Assembly: GCA_020536535.1 (NCBI GenBank)
Contig: JAHLWZ010000827.1
Span: forward strand, 35,810 to 99,809
DNA length: 64,000 bases
Origin: Pelomyxa schiedti
Lineage: Eukaryota; Evosea; Pelobiontida; Pelomyxidae
Direction: 5' to 3'
Shown here: piece by piece, positions 46,516 to 57,460 of the stretch
Numbering within the stretch: the first letter of the stretch is position 1
How the letters are laid out: each line of letters begins with the position of its first letter
The notes under the pieces: generated by a model
The model's input: only the letters and a program-made list of their open reading frames with translations
Told to the model about the DNA's origin: nothing
The model's database searches: none
Position numbers and translations under genes: made by a program

Positions 46516-49500
46516 CTATAGTTTGGTTGTGCTGCTGGAATCAGGGGCTACCAATGAATCAGACTGCTTTGATGCAGGAGGTAGTGTTGGTGCTGGTGTT
46601 GATGGAGGTGGTGGTAGTTCCTGCAATACAGACACTGTGATTGGTGCCCCCTGTGACAGTGAGGGGTTTGAGGGAACGGAAATCAAAACTGAGGTAGCGG
46701 TGGTTGTTGTGGTTGTTGTTGTGGTGGTGGAAGTTGGTGGTAAAGGAGCCTGTGTTGATGGGGCATGGCGAATAGTGGCCGGCGAAGCGAGGGCACTGTG
46801 GACAAGTGCCGGCGTTTGGGTTTGTGTTTGCTTTTGGGGTGATGGAGCCGGGGTGGATGGTGGTGAATGGATAATGACCGGTGGTGATGGAGATGAACAG
46901 ATAACTGTGACATACAGCGAAGTTTGTTGTGGTTGTGGTGGTGGTGGTTGTGGTGGTGGTGGGGTTCTGGAAGGTTGTGTGTCAATGGGACGTTCTTTGG
47001 TGCTGGGTGTTGACTGGGGAGGTAGTTGGGTGTGAATGACAGAAGACAATATGATTGTTTGCGGTGGTGGTGTAGACTCGATAGGAGGGGTTGCCGAAGA
47101 TGATGGAATTGCATTTGGTAGAGGGGCAGGTGAAGGCGGATATGGGGGATATGAGGGTGCAAGAACGGGGGAAATGGGGGTAAGTGACCCAACGGTGGGC
47201 CTGCGATTAGCGCCATATGGGTTTGCATGTATTGCAGACTTCAGCTGAGGAGGGAGTGCTGGAGGTTTTACACTGGGCATTAAAGGAGCACATGTGCGTG
47301 ATCCCTTGGCCATGGTTGCAGTGGAAAGTGGAGGAGAATCTGAAATTGCACACTTTCGACCAGGAACTGTAATTTCAGGTGAAGGTTTCGAATTGCTATT
47401 AGGGGGATTTGAAAGTGTTGAAGGCAGCGGGGCTCCTAAAGGTTGTGCAGGAGAAAGGGTGACAGGGGGAGCACGTGAAGGGGCAATTGGGTGTGCTGTT
47501 GCGTGCACAGGTGCCTCAGAAAATGCGAGCTTTGCTGCCAATAGCAATGAGGCCTGTTGAATTGACGGTGGGGTTGACGGGACTTCTGAAGGAGCAATTC
47601 TATCCAGAAGTGGGGCAGAAGATGCTCCGGGTGGCACTACTGTAGGTGGAGGCTCGAGTGGTACATTAGATGGTGACTTGGGAGGAGTGGAAGGCTTATC
47701 TGGAAGGGAAAGGGAGTTCAAGAGAAGTCGTTCTGGTGGAGGGCGGGATGGTGCAAGAGGAGGTTTATTTGTGAAATAAGCTAGGTTACTAACAGAACAC
47801 CTTGAGGTGATTATCTGTGACATTTGTGCACTCATTGGCTGGGACATGCGAGACCCCCTCAAGGTGGGAGGGAGAATTAAATGAGCACGCCCAGGAGTAG
47901 GTGTGCGAGGTAAAGGTGGTGGTCTAGATCCTCTGATATATGTAGAGGCCGAGGATTTGCTGGAATCTATTAGCGGTGGAGGAGATTTTGGGGGTGGAAT
48001 GTCATTAACTGCTGAATCTTTTGAAGCTGAAATGCGATCAACTTGTGGGGGGGGAATGTCATCAGCATTTGAGTCCTTTGGGGGTGGGATATAATCAATT
48101 TGTGGTTCCTTTGGTGGCGGGATGAATTCTATGGGTTCCTTGGGGGGTGGGATGTAGTCAAGATCTCTGGGGGGTGGAATTTCCTCATTAGTTGATAGGA
48201 CAGGAACTATTTCTGAATTGGTGCACTTTGGGACTGCTTGATCATGGTCTGACTTTTCCGGGGAGAGCTCTGAGGGTGTAATTTCGTTTTCTGGTGTGTC
48301 CTTTGCTGAAGTAGTAGGTTCCTCTGGAAAGGGAGTATAACACTGTTCCGGGATTGACGTCAGTGGTTCGCCTGAAGATGATGAGGAAAATGAAATTTCA
48401 AAAAAAAGGGTACCAATGGGTCCTTCTTTTGTAGTGAGAAGGGCACTCACGAGACACAGTGAAGTTTGAAATGTGGTTAAGATGTAGGCAGCTTCACCAG
48501 CAAGATCTTCTTCCCTGATAAAGTGCTCGATGTATTTGAATGCTGAACTATGTTTAGAAACGAGAAAGCTACTGAATACCCACTTGTAAAAGCGTGTTCC
48601 AAATTGCCTTTGATTAAAACAAATGAAACAAGTGGTAAAAAATCATCTGCACCTCTAATCAAATTTTAGGCAGGCTATAGTGAACAATTCGAGGACAGTA
48701 CATATTTAACTGATCTGGAGGTAACTGGTCACCCCAATGCTGCTCTACCGTTGCAACTATAAGTGCACCGACTTTGACGATGCAGCTCAATTTTAACCAA
48801 GGGGTTTCCATTGTATCTAGCAATTTGATTTCTACAAAAATTTAGTTGAAACATTTTGTTGTGGTACTACCATTAATGGGGTCTTGGTACGGCGTATAGT
48901 TTCCTGGTCCGTCTTGTGCCTGGTCAACGTAAGTCAGTTATCAAGAGAAGAGGAAAAACCAGAAGAAAAGGTGAAGGAACAGCAAGGCAAAATCGCCGTG
49001 AAATACCAAGAGATTTTGTAGTAATGTCATGAAGCTTAGAACAAGAAACCTTGAACTCTTCATCCTCTACGGAAAACTTTTTTTATTGAGTAATTTACGT
49101 GGTTTATGTAGCTGTAGTTTGCTCTCACACCTTTTTACAGTACCTGTTCCACAGGCTCTTATAATTCAGTTCAAACAGAACTTCCCACAGAGCTCTTTCT
49201 ATCCACACATCCAAATCAAAAAGGTCAGAATACCACTTGTCAAGTGCAACATCAATGATATGATCTGCTTGTGTGTTACAAGATATTTTATCGTAGAAGA
49301 CTAACTGACCACATAATGCAGTTGCATTCTGCCTAATGAGTGTTGCTGTTTTATCACTGCCCAACTCTGGGGACTGATAAAGAGACTTGGTAAAGGCCAG
49401 AACAGCTGGAGAAAAAAAAGGAAAAAGAGGGTGGTTCTCTGAGCTATTGTATATTAGAAATCCCCTGGCTTTTTGTAATTGGCGCACCCAAGAATTTTTT

Positions 49501-51724
49501 CAAAATGAGAAACAAATATATCAAGGGTAAGACCATCAGCTGGAATTGCCTTCAAGCTTTGCACCCAGGTCTTGACTAATTCAATTTCATGAAGTTTGGT
49601 CTGGTTGGGCTGAAATAGGGTAAGGGCAATAAATGGCATGGGACAACAAACTTTTGGATTTCGAACCAGAGCATTCAGTAAGGATCCACTTTTTCTTCGA
49701 GGCAAAGTGGCAGGCTTTTTTTGTTGCATCGTTTTTACTGTGAGTTGACTGGGCAACGGGGAGACAGATCTGACTATCTGTGGACCGTTTTGAGATGTGA
49801 TTGGTGTGGAGTCAAGATCGTGGGCAACTTCAGTGCAGCTGTTCAAAACCTTAGAAGGTGTTTCGGAGCAGGTAGCGGTGTGTAGAGGTGGAAGGAGTTG
49901 TGTGAGATCATCTGCAGATTCGTGAAAGCTGTGGGATAAAATCCGAGGAGGTGGTGATAACGGCGCTTGAGAATCATATCTCACCAAATCACTTGCACTC
50001 CAACTACGGGTAATGGGTCCTCCAGAAAGCTTCGGCGACACTCCATGCTTCCACACCCCTGAACGTGAGGTAGCACCTAACGCAGAGTCATCAAAAGCGC
50101 TCCCGTCGCTTCCACTGTTATTTACTTGATCGCAAATGCTAGGGCTGTTGGAAATCGAAGGAATCTCAGATAAATCATTTTCAGAACTTGTTGATGACGT
50201 AGACAAAGTATCTAAACTAAACGTTGTGGAAACAGTACTCTCCATGCTAGCACTGCTCAGAGTGGGCGATTCAACATTGGTCGCCTTGGCATGGGGCGCT
50301 TCAGTAAGTGTTGTGGGTTGAGGTTTTGCACGAAGATCCGGAGAAACTACTGCAGTTTGCGAGTCAGAGTCAACTGGTGAACCAGGTGGGGCCAGAAGTA
50401 ACTGCATAAGTGCTTTCCTCTTGGATTCAGAACCTGCAACATTCCCAGATACGGCTTGAAGACTAGGTGAGAGGGGTGGAGAACCCTCTGGAAGGAACAA
50501 TGGTTGTGATTCCTCAATCTCTGGTCGCAGTTTGTCAACTTGGATGTGTCTGTGCATCTCTTGACTTACTTGATGTTGATCTTGTCCCTGTGGAGTTTTT
50601 GTGCATATATCTGGTTCTGTGTTATTAAAGAGCCCATCATTTTCTGGGAGAGAAGATGCCTCCACAGGCTGGAGAACAGTATTGTGCTGGAGTTGTGATG
50701 GTGGTAACAGGTGATTTGTTGTATGGGATGGAATGGCCTCGTGATTTTGATCTCCTGGTTGATTCTGTAACTGCAGTAGTTTCATCAATTGCTCCTCAAG
50801 GAAATAAACAGTAGCCGTTCTCTCTTGACTTGTCATGGTGGCCCGTTGTCGGCGGTGTGTCCGCCTCTGCTCTAATTGTTTGTTATTGTGGTGGTGGGGG
50901 CGGGGGCGGGGGCGATTATGATTATGTGCGCTATTGTCTTCACTCTTGTCCAATGGGGGTGACTTGGGGTTAGCTTCTGCAGATTCGAGAGGAGGTGGTG
51001 GTGTGCTCTCGCGCTCTGATTTGTCGTGAGAATGACCCCTATTGTGGTGGTGACGATGATGGTGTCTATGTTTTTCCACGACTTCTTCTAAGCGCTTACT
51101 AGCTTGTCCAGAAATTGCATCCGCAAACAAGGCATCATGGTCACTTTTGGAAATCTGTTTGCCCTCTAAACCTTCGTCGTTCGAGGAATCGTCCTCCCGT
51201 AAGCCAGTGTTTGGGGGGCAAAGCAATCTCGCCTCCCGAGTACGCGATGATGTAGGCATCCGGGGTGCAAGTGGGGGTGAAGGGAAAGACTGGGCGCTGT
51301 GGGACCTTGGTGGAAGAGCACAGGGCCGAGGCTCTTCAGTACTTGGTTTGGTCTTACTTTTCGAGGAAGGTGATGTGTGGTTACCCGATTTTGAACCGTC
51401 GTGTTGCCTAGAAGAGGAGGTGTGCGTTCTGCTACTTGATTTATGCCCCGATGAGGAGTGATCGCTGTGCGATTTGTTGATGGTAGACGCTGAAGATAAC
51501 GGAGAAGAAGGCGGCGAAGGAAGAGGTGGTGGAGGTGGAGAAGGGGACCGGTCCCTTCCCTTTGGTGCAAGAGGAGGTGATGTCTGCGCGACTTCGGAAT
51601 TCGAAGGCGGGGGAGCATCGGGGCCACAGGGCGACGTAATTGCGCCACCGTCTTTGTCTGTCTGTCGCGTAGATCCGCCCATTGCGCTGGTGTCACTCAC
51701 CGCCGGCGGCGCCTCCACGTCCAT
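46516..51724 (-). CDS. VPS9-domain Rab5-type guanine-nucleotide exchange factor with Pro-rich arms
   Basis: Predicted activator of Rab5/Vps21-like GTPases on early endosomes. Exon 1 (ATG 51724 to about 49480) encodes some 750 disordered residues rich in Ser, Pro and His, with several DxF/SEIPSI-type short motifs. Then helical exons: LVKTWVQSLKAIPADGLTLD, WIERALWEVLFELNYKSLW, ALWEV..LYxxxF-like VPS9 entry, and the diagnostic GADDFLPLVSFVLIKGNLE (48600-48660), where D-D and the following L-P are the VPS9 core that inserts into the Rab switch. Next GYSVAFSFLN, then in a second frame joined by an intron GEEDLAGEAAYILTTFQTS, then the 46516-48450 exon, some 600 residues of Pro-rich sequence. No RUN, SH2 or Ras-association domain is visible. 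Confidence 0.82.
47990..48185 (-). repeat. Six to seven IPPPK repeats in the VPS9 GEF
   Basis: Protein-level repeat with period about 11-18 residues: EEIPPPRDL, DYIPPPKEP, EFIPPPKEP, DYIPPPKDS, DDIPPPQ, NDIPPPKSP. The proline triplet is always preceded by an acidic or aromatic residue plus Ile. It could be a tandem SH3/WW/EVH1 ligand. Confidence 0.8.
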
Positions 51725-51961
51725 CCGTTCCGCTTTTTTATTGTGTTTTTAATTTGGCTGTTCTATTAATCTGTCCAGTCGAATGTCCGGGTTTCCACTT
51801 TTTCGGAAGGCGTTTTCTCGTTCTGATGAAATTGACATCTCAGCTCAAAAAAAGGATTGAAGAAAATGATGAATGATGAAAAAAAATCCGCTTCGAAGAC
51901 AAAACGTTCGTTGGGCTGTACAAGTGCCAGGCAGGGAGAAGCCTCTTTATTTGACAAAAAC

Positions 51962-53794
51962 CTATACATCCTCTTGGTTGTTGTTGGTGGTTGTAATTGT
52001 TATGGTGTTGGTATTGGCAGTTAAAACCACCATAGGAACTTCGTTTGCCGGTTGTTGTGTTTCTGTGGAGGTGGAGGGTGCAGTGTCTTCTTCCTTGAGA
52101 GGAACGTGGGTGGTTGGGGCTCTTCTTTTTCGCAATTCCAGTATGAAGAAGCATACGCAGGCCAGTGTGCCTAAGCTCCAGAAGCATGCACCAAGGACTC
52201 TGTAGTCAATGTAGGGAGCTATGAAGAAGGCAACGGCAGCACCGAGGGGCCATAGAACTCTGTAGGCGCCAAAGGCAGAGTCAGAATCAGCACAACAGCC
52301 CAGGCAAGGTGCAAGACAGCCATTCCAGAGTCCGGTTTCTGCAAAAGCGAGGGAGACTATGCACACAAAGAAGATTCCTGGAGTTGTTCCCGGAATTTGG
52401 AAAGTCATGACAGTTCCGTACGCAATTGTAATCAATATCCAAGTGGCAATAACCAGGGGTATCCTTCCATATTTGTCAGCAAGCAGACCAGCAGGGAACG
52501 AAGCTAGTGTGCGAATCACATTGTACGTTGTCCAGACCTATTTCTTAAGTAAATCCACCACTGAAGTATTTAATTACTGTTTCTAGATACATACATAACC
52601 ACCCCATTTGGCACCCATAATTGGTGTAATTTTGCCTCCAAAGTAAGAACTGTTTACTCCAATATAAACCATGGATGGGCATAGCAACAGCATCTCAAAG
52701 CTTAGTATTTGTTTAATAATTGCCTTAAGGCGATCCTGTACAGCAGAAAAACTGCATTTTCTATTGTTGTAAGGCAAGCTACTGTGCTCTTGTTCGACAG
52801 GGAGACCTAACCAGGATCTTGCAGTGCTATTGCACTGTGATTTTGCCTGAGTGCAAGATGCGCAACTCAGGTTTGTTTTAAAAAAACCAGTAAAAGGCAT
52901 CTCATCATGTGTCGGTAAGAATATGATAAGCACCAATGGAGTAATCAATAAAAACAAGGCAATAGTGAACGTTGTGCTAAGTGAATGTCCTGCGCGATCG
53001 ATTTCTGCTGTCATGAGACCAGCCAAAACAGCTCCAAGTGTCGCGACAGACCAAAAGATGCCTGTGAAACTTTCAGTAAACAAGTGGCTTCTGTCATCAA
53101 CGTTTTAACTTGCCTTGTACTCTCCCAGTAGTTTCTCGGGTCGCACAACGAACAACGAATGTAGACTAATAACGGTGTTAAATTCAACGTCAATGGAAGA
53201 TACAAACTTGTGTATTATACAACAGTGCCAAAGCAAATCCCAACGGTACAGCCATTGGGATGACAATCTCAGGTTTTTTGGTAAGGAGTGACCCAATGAA
53301 TGATGCCATACACACAACACCGCATAGCCAAGACAATCTTTCACCCAAAAATGAAATCGTAAAAACCTACAAACATGAGAACACAGGTCTAGCTAGGGTA
53401 TTCTTACTGTGAAAAGTGAAAGTATAGAAAGGGATGACAAAGTCAGAGCGAAGGCAATAAACCCTGCAAGGTATCAGGACAAAAAAAAGTAGTAAGGAAG
53501 GTAACCCACCAGTTGACCCTGGTAGAAATGTAGTCATAAAATTCCTACTCACATAAATTCCAAAAAAAAACCCTCGGGAAAGCGGGGAAAAAAAATAGTC
53601 AAGGCTAACCATACAACGTTAAAAGACAAAAACGTTGATGCAAAAACCACAGCGAAGTAGCAAACAAGAAAATATGCCGGTCGACCAGGCTGCCCGACAC
53701 CCCACGCAATAAACCGGGCACAGCAAGATCTCCTCTCTGCCCTGTCACCACTCATAGTTGTTTCTTCCTTCTCCACTACGGGCACCGGGTCCAT
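51962..53794 (-). CDS. UNC93-like MFS membrane protein
   Basis: About 12-helix membrane protein. From ATG 53794: hydrophilic leader, FLVCYFAVVFASTFLSFNVVW, later FTGIFWSVATLGAVLAGLMTA (53040), which matches the UNC93 pattern FGIFW...L.G...S. Then IALFLLITPLVLIIFL, a Cys-rich cytosolic loop (CASCTQAKSQC), MVYIGVNSSYFGGKITP, SFPAGLLADKYGRIPLVIATW (a D-x-GR MFS loop signature), GAYRVLWPLGAAVAFFIAP and a polar tail ending NNNQEDV. UNC93 proteins act as trafficking chaperones or channel regulators rather than proven carriers, so no substrate is proposed. The leader frame before ATG 53794 begins with a Leu codon and is not used. Confidence 0.7.
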
Positions 53795-53968
53795 CTCGCC
53801 CGGTTTTTTTAAATAACGGTGTAATTCGCCAAGCCGTAAGATCCTGGATGTTTCCAAGGAAAGATGCAGGAACAGGGAAAAAAATCAAAAATTACTTAAA
53901 TTGTCAACTTCCAACAATAAATACGGCGAGCAAGAGCAAGTGCCAAAATCGCTCAAATGGGTGCTGGG

Positions 53969-54827
53969 CTATGAGGAGTGTCTCATAGCGTTGCACGGCC
54001 TGGCGTTGTTCTTGTCCGCTGTCATTGAACTTGTAGTACAACCGCCGTGGGTGGCGGCGAGAGGCGGGAGCCTCTTGGTAATCACCTCGGGATAGTGCTG
54101 CTGTGCAAAATTGTGGGTTCCGTTGTTGTTGTTGTTGTTGTTATTGGTGCTGCTGTTGTTTGAATAAGGTGTTGATGTTGATCCTGTGGATGGTGGTGCT
54201 TGGGTGTTTGTTGTTGTCGTTGTTGCTGCTGTGAGTGGGTGGGTGGCAGGGGGATAGAGCCGCAGCTTGTGTAGAGTACCCCCGAGCAACCCCAAGTCCG
54301 ACGTGTGAGGGGGAGCAGCAGCGGGAGGAGGGGAGTGCCTGGGGTGCGCGGCCCTGGCCCCCCCGCTGGGCAGCGTCTGGGCCAGGTGGGCCACCTCGGG
54401 CGAGTCCGTGCTCTTCGGCACGTGCGCGGTCTGCGGCAGCGGCGGCAGGTTGCTGACGGGCCCGCGGCGCCGCGGGTGCGGCGGCGACGCCGACGCGGGC
54501 GAGGAGGACGACGCGGCGGTCACGGCCATCAGCGCGTGGTGCAGGGGCGAGAGCCGCGGCGCCGACCGCGTCGACGGCCGGTCCGCCCTGGTGTGGTGGC
54601 GCAGGGGCCACGTGGCCACCGGCTGGGCGCTGGGGGAGGCGCGGGAGGCAATGGCGGCGATGGTGGGGCCGTTGTTGTTGTGCGGCGGCTGCGGCGGCGT
54701 GAGCAGGCCCATAAAGGCCAGAGTGGGGGGCGGGGAGGGCGAGGACTGTGAGAGGCCCTGCTCCAGGGCGGGGGTGGAGGGCGGGACTGGCGGGGGCTGC
54801 GAGAGTAGGACGGAGGGGGTGTCGGGG

Positions 54828-54860
<33 letters not shown>

Positions 54861-55965
54861 GTATGTGGGTGCTGCTGCCGCTGGTCCTGGGGATGATGGT
54901 TGTGATGGTGGTGCCGGGGGGGGGAATGGTGAGGAGGGGGTTGTGGCTGAGGTTGAGGTTGCGGTGTGGAGTGGCTGTTGCGGTTATGGGTTTGACTTGG
55001 GTAAAATATATCACATAGCTCTTCAAACGGCAGTGAGGGTTCGTGGCCTGTGTAGGCTGCTTCCAGCTCCACAAGCTTCTCAGTGTAGACGGGGTTCACC
55101 CAATTTGAAGTGAGTTGATAGCACACAGTACTACAAAGGAAAAAACCCCCAGTGATACCTGATATAAATATCCCAGTGAGGGAGTGCTCCCAGTAACCAG
55201 CTCTTTTACGTAAGAGGCAGCAGCATCCAGCTTCCATCCCATCCCCACCATCATCCACGCTATAGCTACAACAACACTCTGATTTAGGCCAGTCTCGCAC
55301 ATCACCACAGTCTTCCTGCGGGCCTCGTTTATTCCCGGCGCCGACCTGCTCCTCCTGTTCCTCCCAATAAAGTCAAAGCAAGCCGGCAGCACCCTGAACA
55401 AGTCCGTCTCTGCGGCCCTCTTCCCCCCCACCATGGCCACTCCCCCCGCCTCCGCCATATGCACCACCTTCACCCTCCTGCTCTTACTCCTGCCGCTGCC
55501 GCTGCCGCTGCTCCTGCTCCTGGCCTCGCCCTCGCCCCCGCCCCGCCTCCTCCTCCTCCCCTCCTCCTCGCCCATTTCCGCGTCTTGGCCCTCGCACGGG
55601 CGGGGCTTGTTGGGCAGCGGGGCGCAGGCCGCCCTGGGGTTGGCGGTCAGCACCAGGCACCGCGGCAGCCCCCCGGCCGCGACCTCCCGCGCGAAGTCGA
55701 CCACCTGCTGCGGCGACGCCAGGGCCCCCGACGCCCCCACCAGCAGCTCCCCGTCGACCAGCGAGACCGACACCGACACCGAGAGCGAGGCCGAGGCGGA
55801 CGAGCTGGCCGGCGACGGCGACCCGGGAGGAGGAGGAGGCGGCGGCGGCGAGCACCCGCTGGGGCTCGTGCTCGTCGTCGTGGACGTCGTGGACGTCGTG
55901 GTGCTGAATAGTACTACGGCAGGAGTTGGCGATGTAGGCGAAGGCGAAAGCTGCTGTTTTTGCAT
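53969..55965 (-). CDS. Dual-specificity-phosphatase-like protein, predicted inactive
   Basis: Exon 1 (ATG 55965 to 55159) has a Ser/Thr/Pro-rich leader, ELLVGASGALASPQQVVDF and a basic loop, then KTVVMCETGLNQSVVVAIAWM and LDAAASYVKEL, which line up with the DSP phosphatase P-loop (VHCxxGxSRS) and following helix. The catalytic Cys is kept, but the P-loop Arg is Gln and the preceding His is Met. Intron 55076-55158 joins SLGYLYQ to LVELEAAYTGHEPSLP, restoring the F..QL..E motif at the DSP end. Exon 2 is a roughly 360-residue Gln/Pro/His/Asn-rich tail with polyQ and polyN. Without the Arg the fold can hardly bind phosphate normally, so it likely serves as a binding pseudophosphatase. Confidence 0.72.
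54830..54859. repeat. (CTG)10 trinucleotide repeat, polyQ on the minus strand
   Basis: Ten perfect CTG units on the + strand, read as CAG/Gln in the DSP-like gene, followed by a Tyr/His-rich stretch. Pure repeat, so length variation between strains is likely. Confidence 0.95.
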
Positions 55966-56269
55966 TTTTCTTTGTTTTTCCTTTTTCTTGTTTCCACAAC
56001 TTCAAATTCGTCCGTTTTGTTTTTGGACCCACGAAGGGAATCGGGCTGGAGATTAGTACAAATCCCAAAAGCACCTTGCCATTTGCGGAAGGTTCCAGAG
56101 GTTCCGGTTGTTTGTTGGTATTGCATTATCCAGTTGAGTCGGACTTGGAGAGTTGGTGTTATCACTGCTTGATCTTCAGCCGTGTTAGGCCCCGCGAACT
56201 TTTGTGAAAGTGTTTGTTTGTGTTACTTGCATAGAACCTCCTGGGTTCTGTTTTGTTATGTTAGGTTTT

Positions 56270-57374
56270 TTACAGTCTACATAGTGCAGCGTGGGTGAGG
56301 GATGCGGGACCACTGGAAGGAACGCACTGTTCAATGGATTCTTCCGTGGCGGCTGAGAGTGATGTGGAACCAATGGCTTTGAAGGAAAATGTATTGCATA
56401 GACCCCAGGCGCCATAGCGGACACCACTGTACCTCAAAGAGTCGAAGGAGGCGTCAGGGTTCAGCATGAAGTTGAATTCTAGAAAGCTGTAGTGGTAGAC
56501 AAGCTTGGTGGTTTCACTGTCTAGTACTTGGACATCGCGTATCACCAGTTTAGCTGTAACACGTTGCTGTCCAGTTCTTGACTGTGATGAACCTATATCA
56601 AAGAAATAGCTGCCCGGTCTCATTAAGGCCATTTCAATTCCTTGGTTGCGTGCTTTTTTGAGAGTCAGGAAAAGTCAATGGGGAAAAGCCAATTTACCCC
56701 AATAGGATGTAATGAAAGACCCTATATACAGAATAGGTTGTGAGTAGTTCTCAATGACACGAGAAATTGTTGGTTCTTCAATTCCCATTTCATTAAAGAG
56801 GCGATATATTTCACTCAGTAGTTCTTCATCAGTTACTCCTGGTTTAGCTTTTTTAATTGTGAGATGGAAGGTTTGTGTATATGATTAAATAAATAGAGCC
56901 TATTTAAAGTTAAGTGATGACTAGCACTACATGCCCACATAGTATGGACTTGTTTGGCGACTGTCCTCCTATCCTAATGGCAAGTCCATTTATGTCTCGC
57001 AGAAACATTTTCCTTGCATTCAATTTGTGTTTGCAGGCCACAAAAACAAAAGGATAGTCCCGCGAGAATTCCTCCCCATAATCAGACCCAGTAGACTACG
57101 TTAAAGAAGGTCAAAAAGCTCGCAGGAAAAAAAAAAAAATAAAAAAAAAAAGAGCACACACAGGTTGAGTTGCGGCAAAATTGGTAGTATCGTACAACAT
57201 TTTTCTCTCACCAGCATTAAATTCCCGGCTTATTGACTGCACGACCATTTCCCTCCCCTGCTCGTCAGCTACACCATTACCCCCACTCGATGTCCCTGCT
57301 TTTGTTGACGATGATGACGACGTAGTTGTGGTTGTGGGCTGGTTGTTGTTGTTTCGTGACGAAAGGAACCACAT
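56270..57374 (-). CDS. Orphan four-exon protein
   Basis: Not recognised. From ATG 57374: MWFLSSRNNNNQP and a Thr/Ser-rich leader, then QSISREFNAGERKMLY; intron; GSDYGEEFSRDYPFVFVACK, RKMFLRDINGLAIRIGGQSP; intron with GTGGGC donor; SKPGVTDEELLSEIYRLFNE, TISRVIENYSQPILYIGSF; intron; MALMRPGSYFFDIGSSQS, LVIRDVQVLDSETTKLVYHY; stop at 56270. All three joins keep the frame, and the exons look like a compact alpha/beta domain, so it is real coding sequence. The start is 86 bp downstream of the RING gene stop on the same strand. No signal peptide or membrane helix. Confidence 0.65.
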
Positions 57375-57460
57375 TTTATTGTTTTCGGGTTTGTGAAAAT
57401 TTTCTATTAATTTGATTGTTACCACAGTGTCAGGATTTGGAGTTCCACAACCCCAATTTC

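Noticed and set aside
46523-47035. Gly/Val-rich + strand ORF opposite the VPS9 GEF
   Set aside because: It is the antisense shadow of a Pro-rich exon; Gly/Val runs mirror Pro/Thr codons and no conserved motif is present.
44276-53794. The FLVCR-like and UNC93-like genes as recent duplicates
   Set aside because: Their helix motifs belong to different MFS families and they share no detectable sequence beyond the general fold.
55433-56056. Long + strand ORFs opposite the DSP-like gene
   Set aside because: GC-rich antisense reading frames in a low-complexity region; the minus strand holds the P-loop and the spliceable exon 2.
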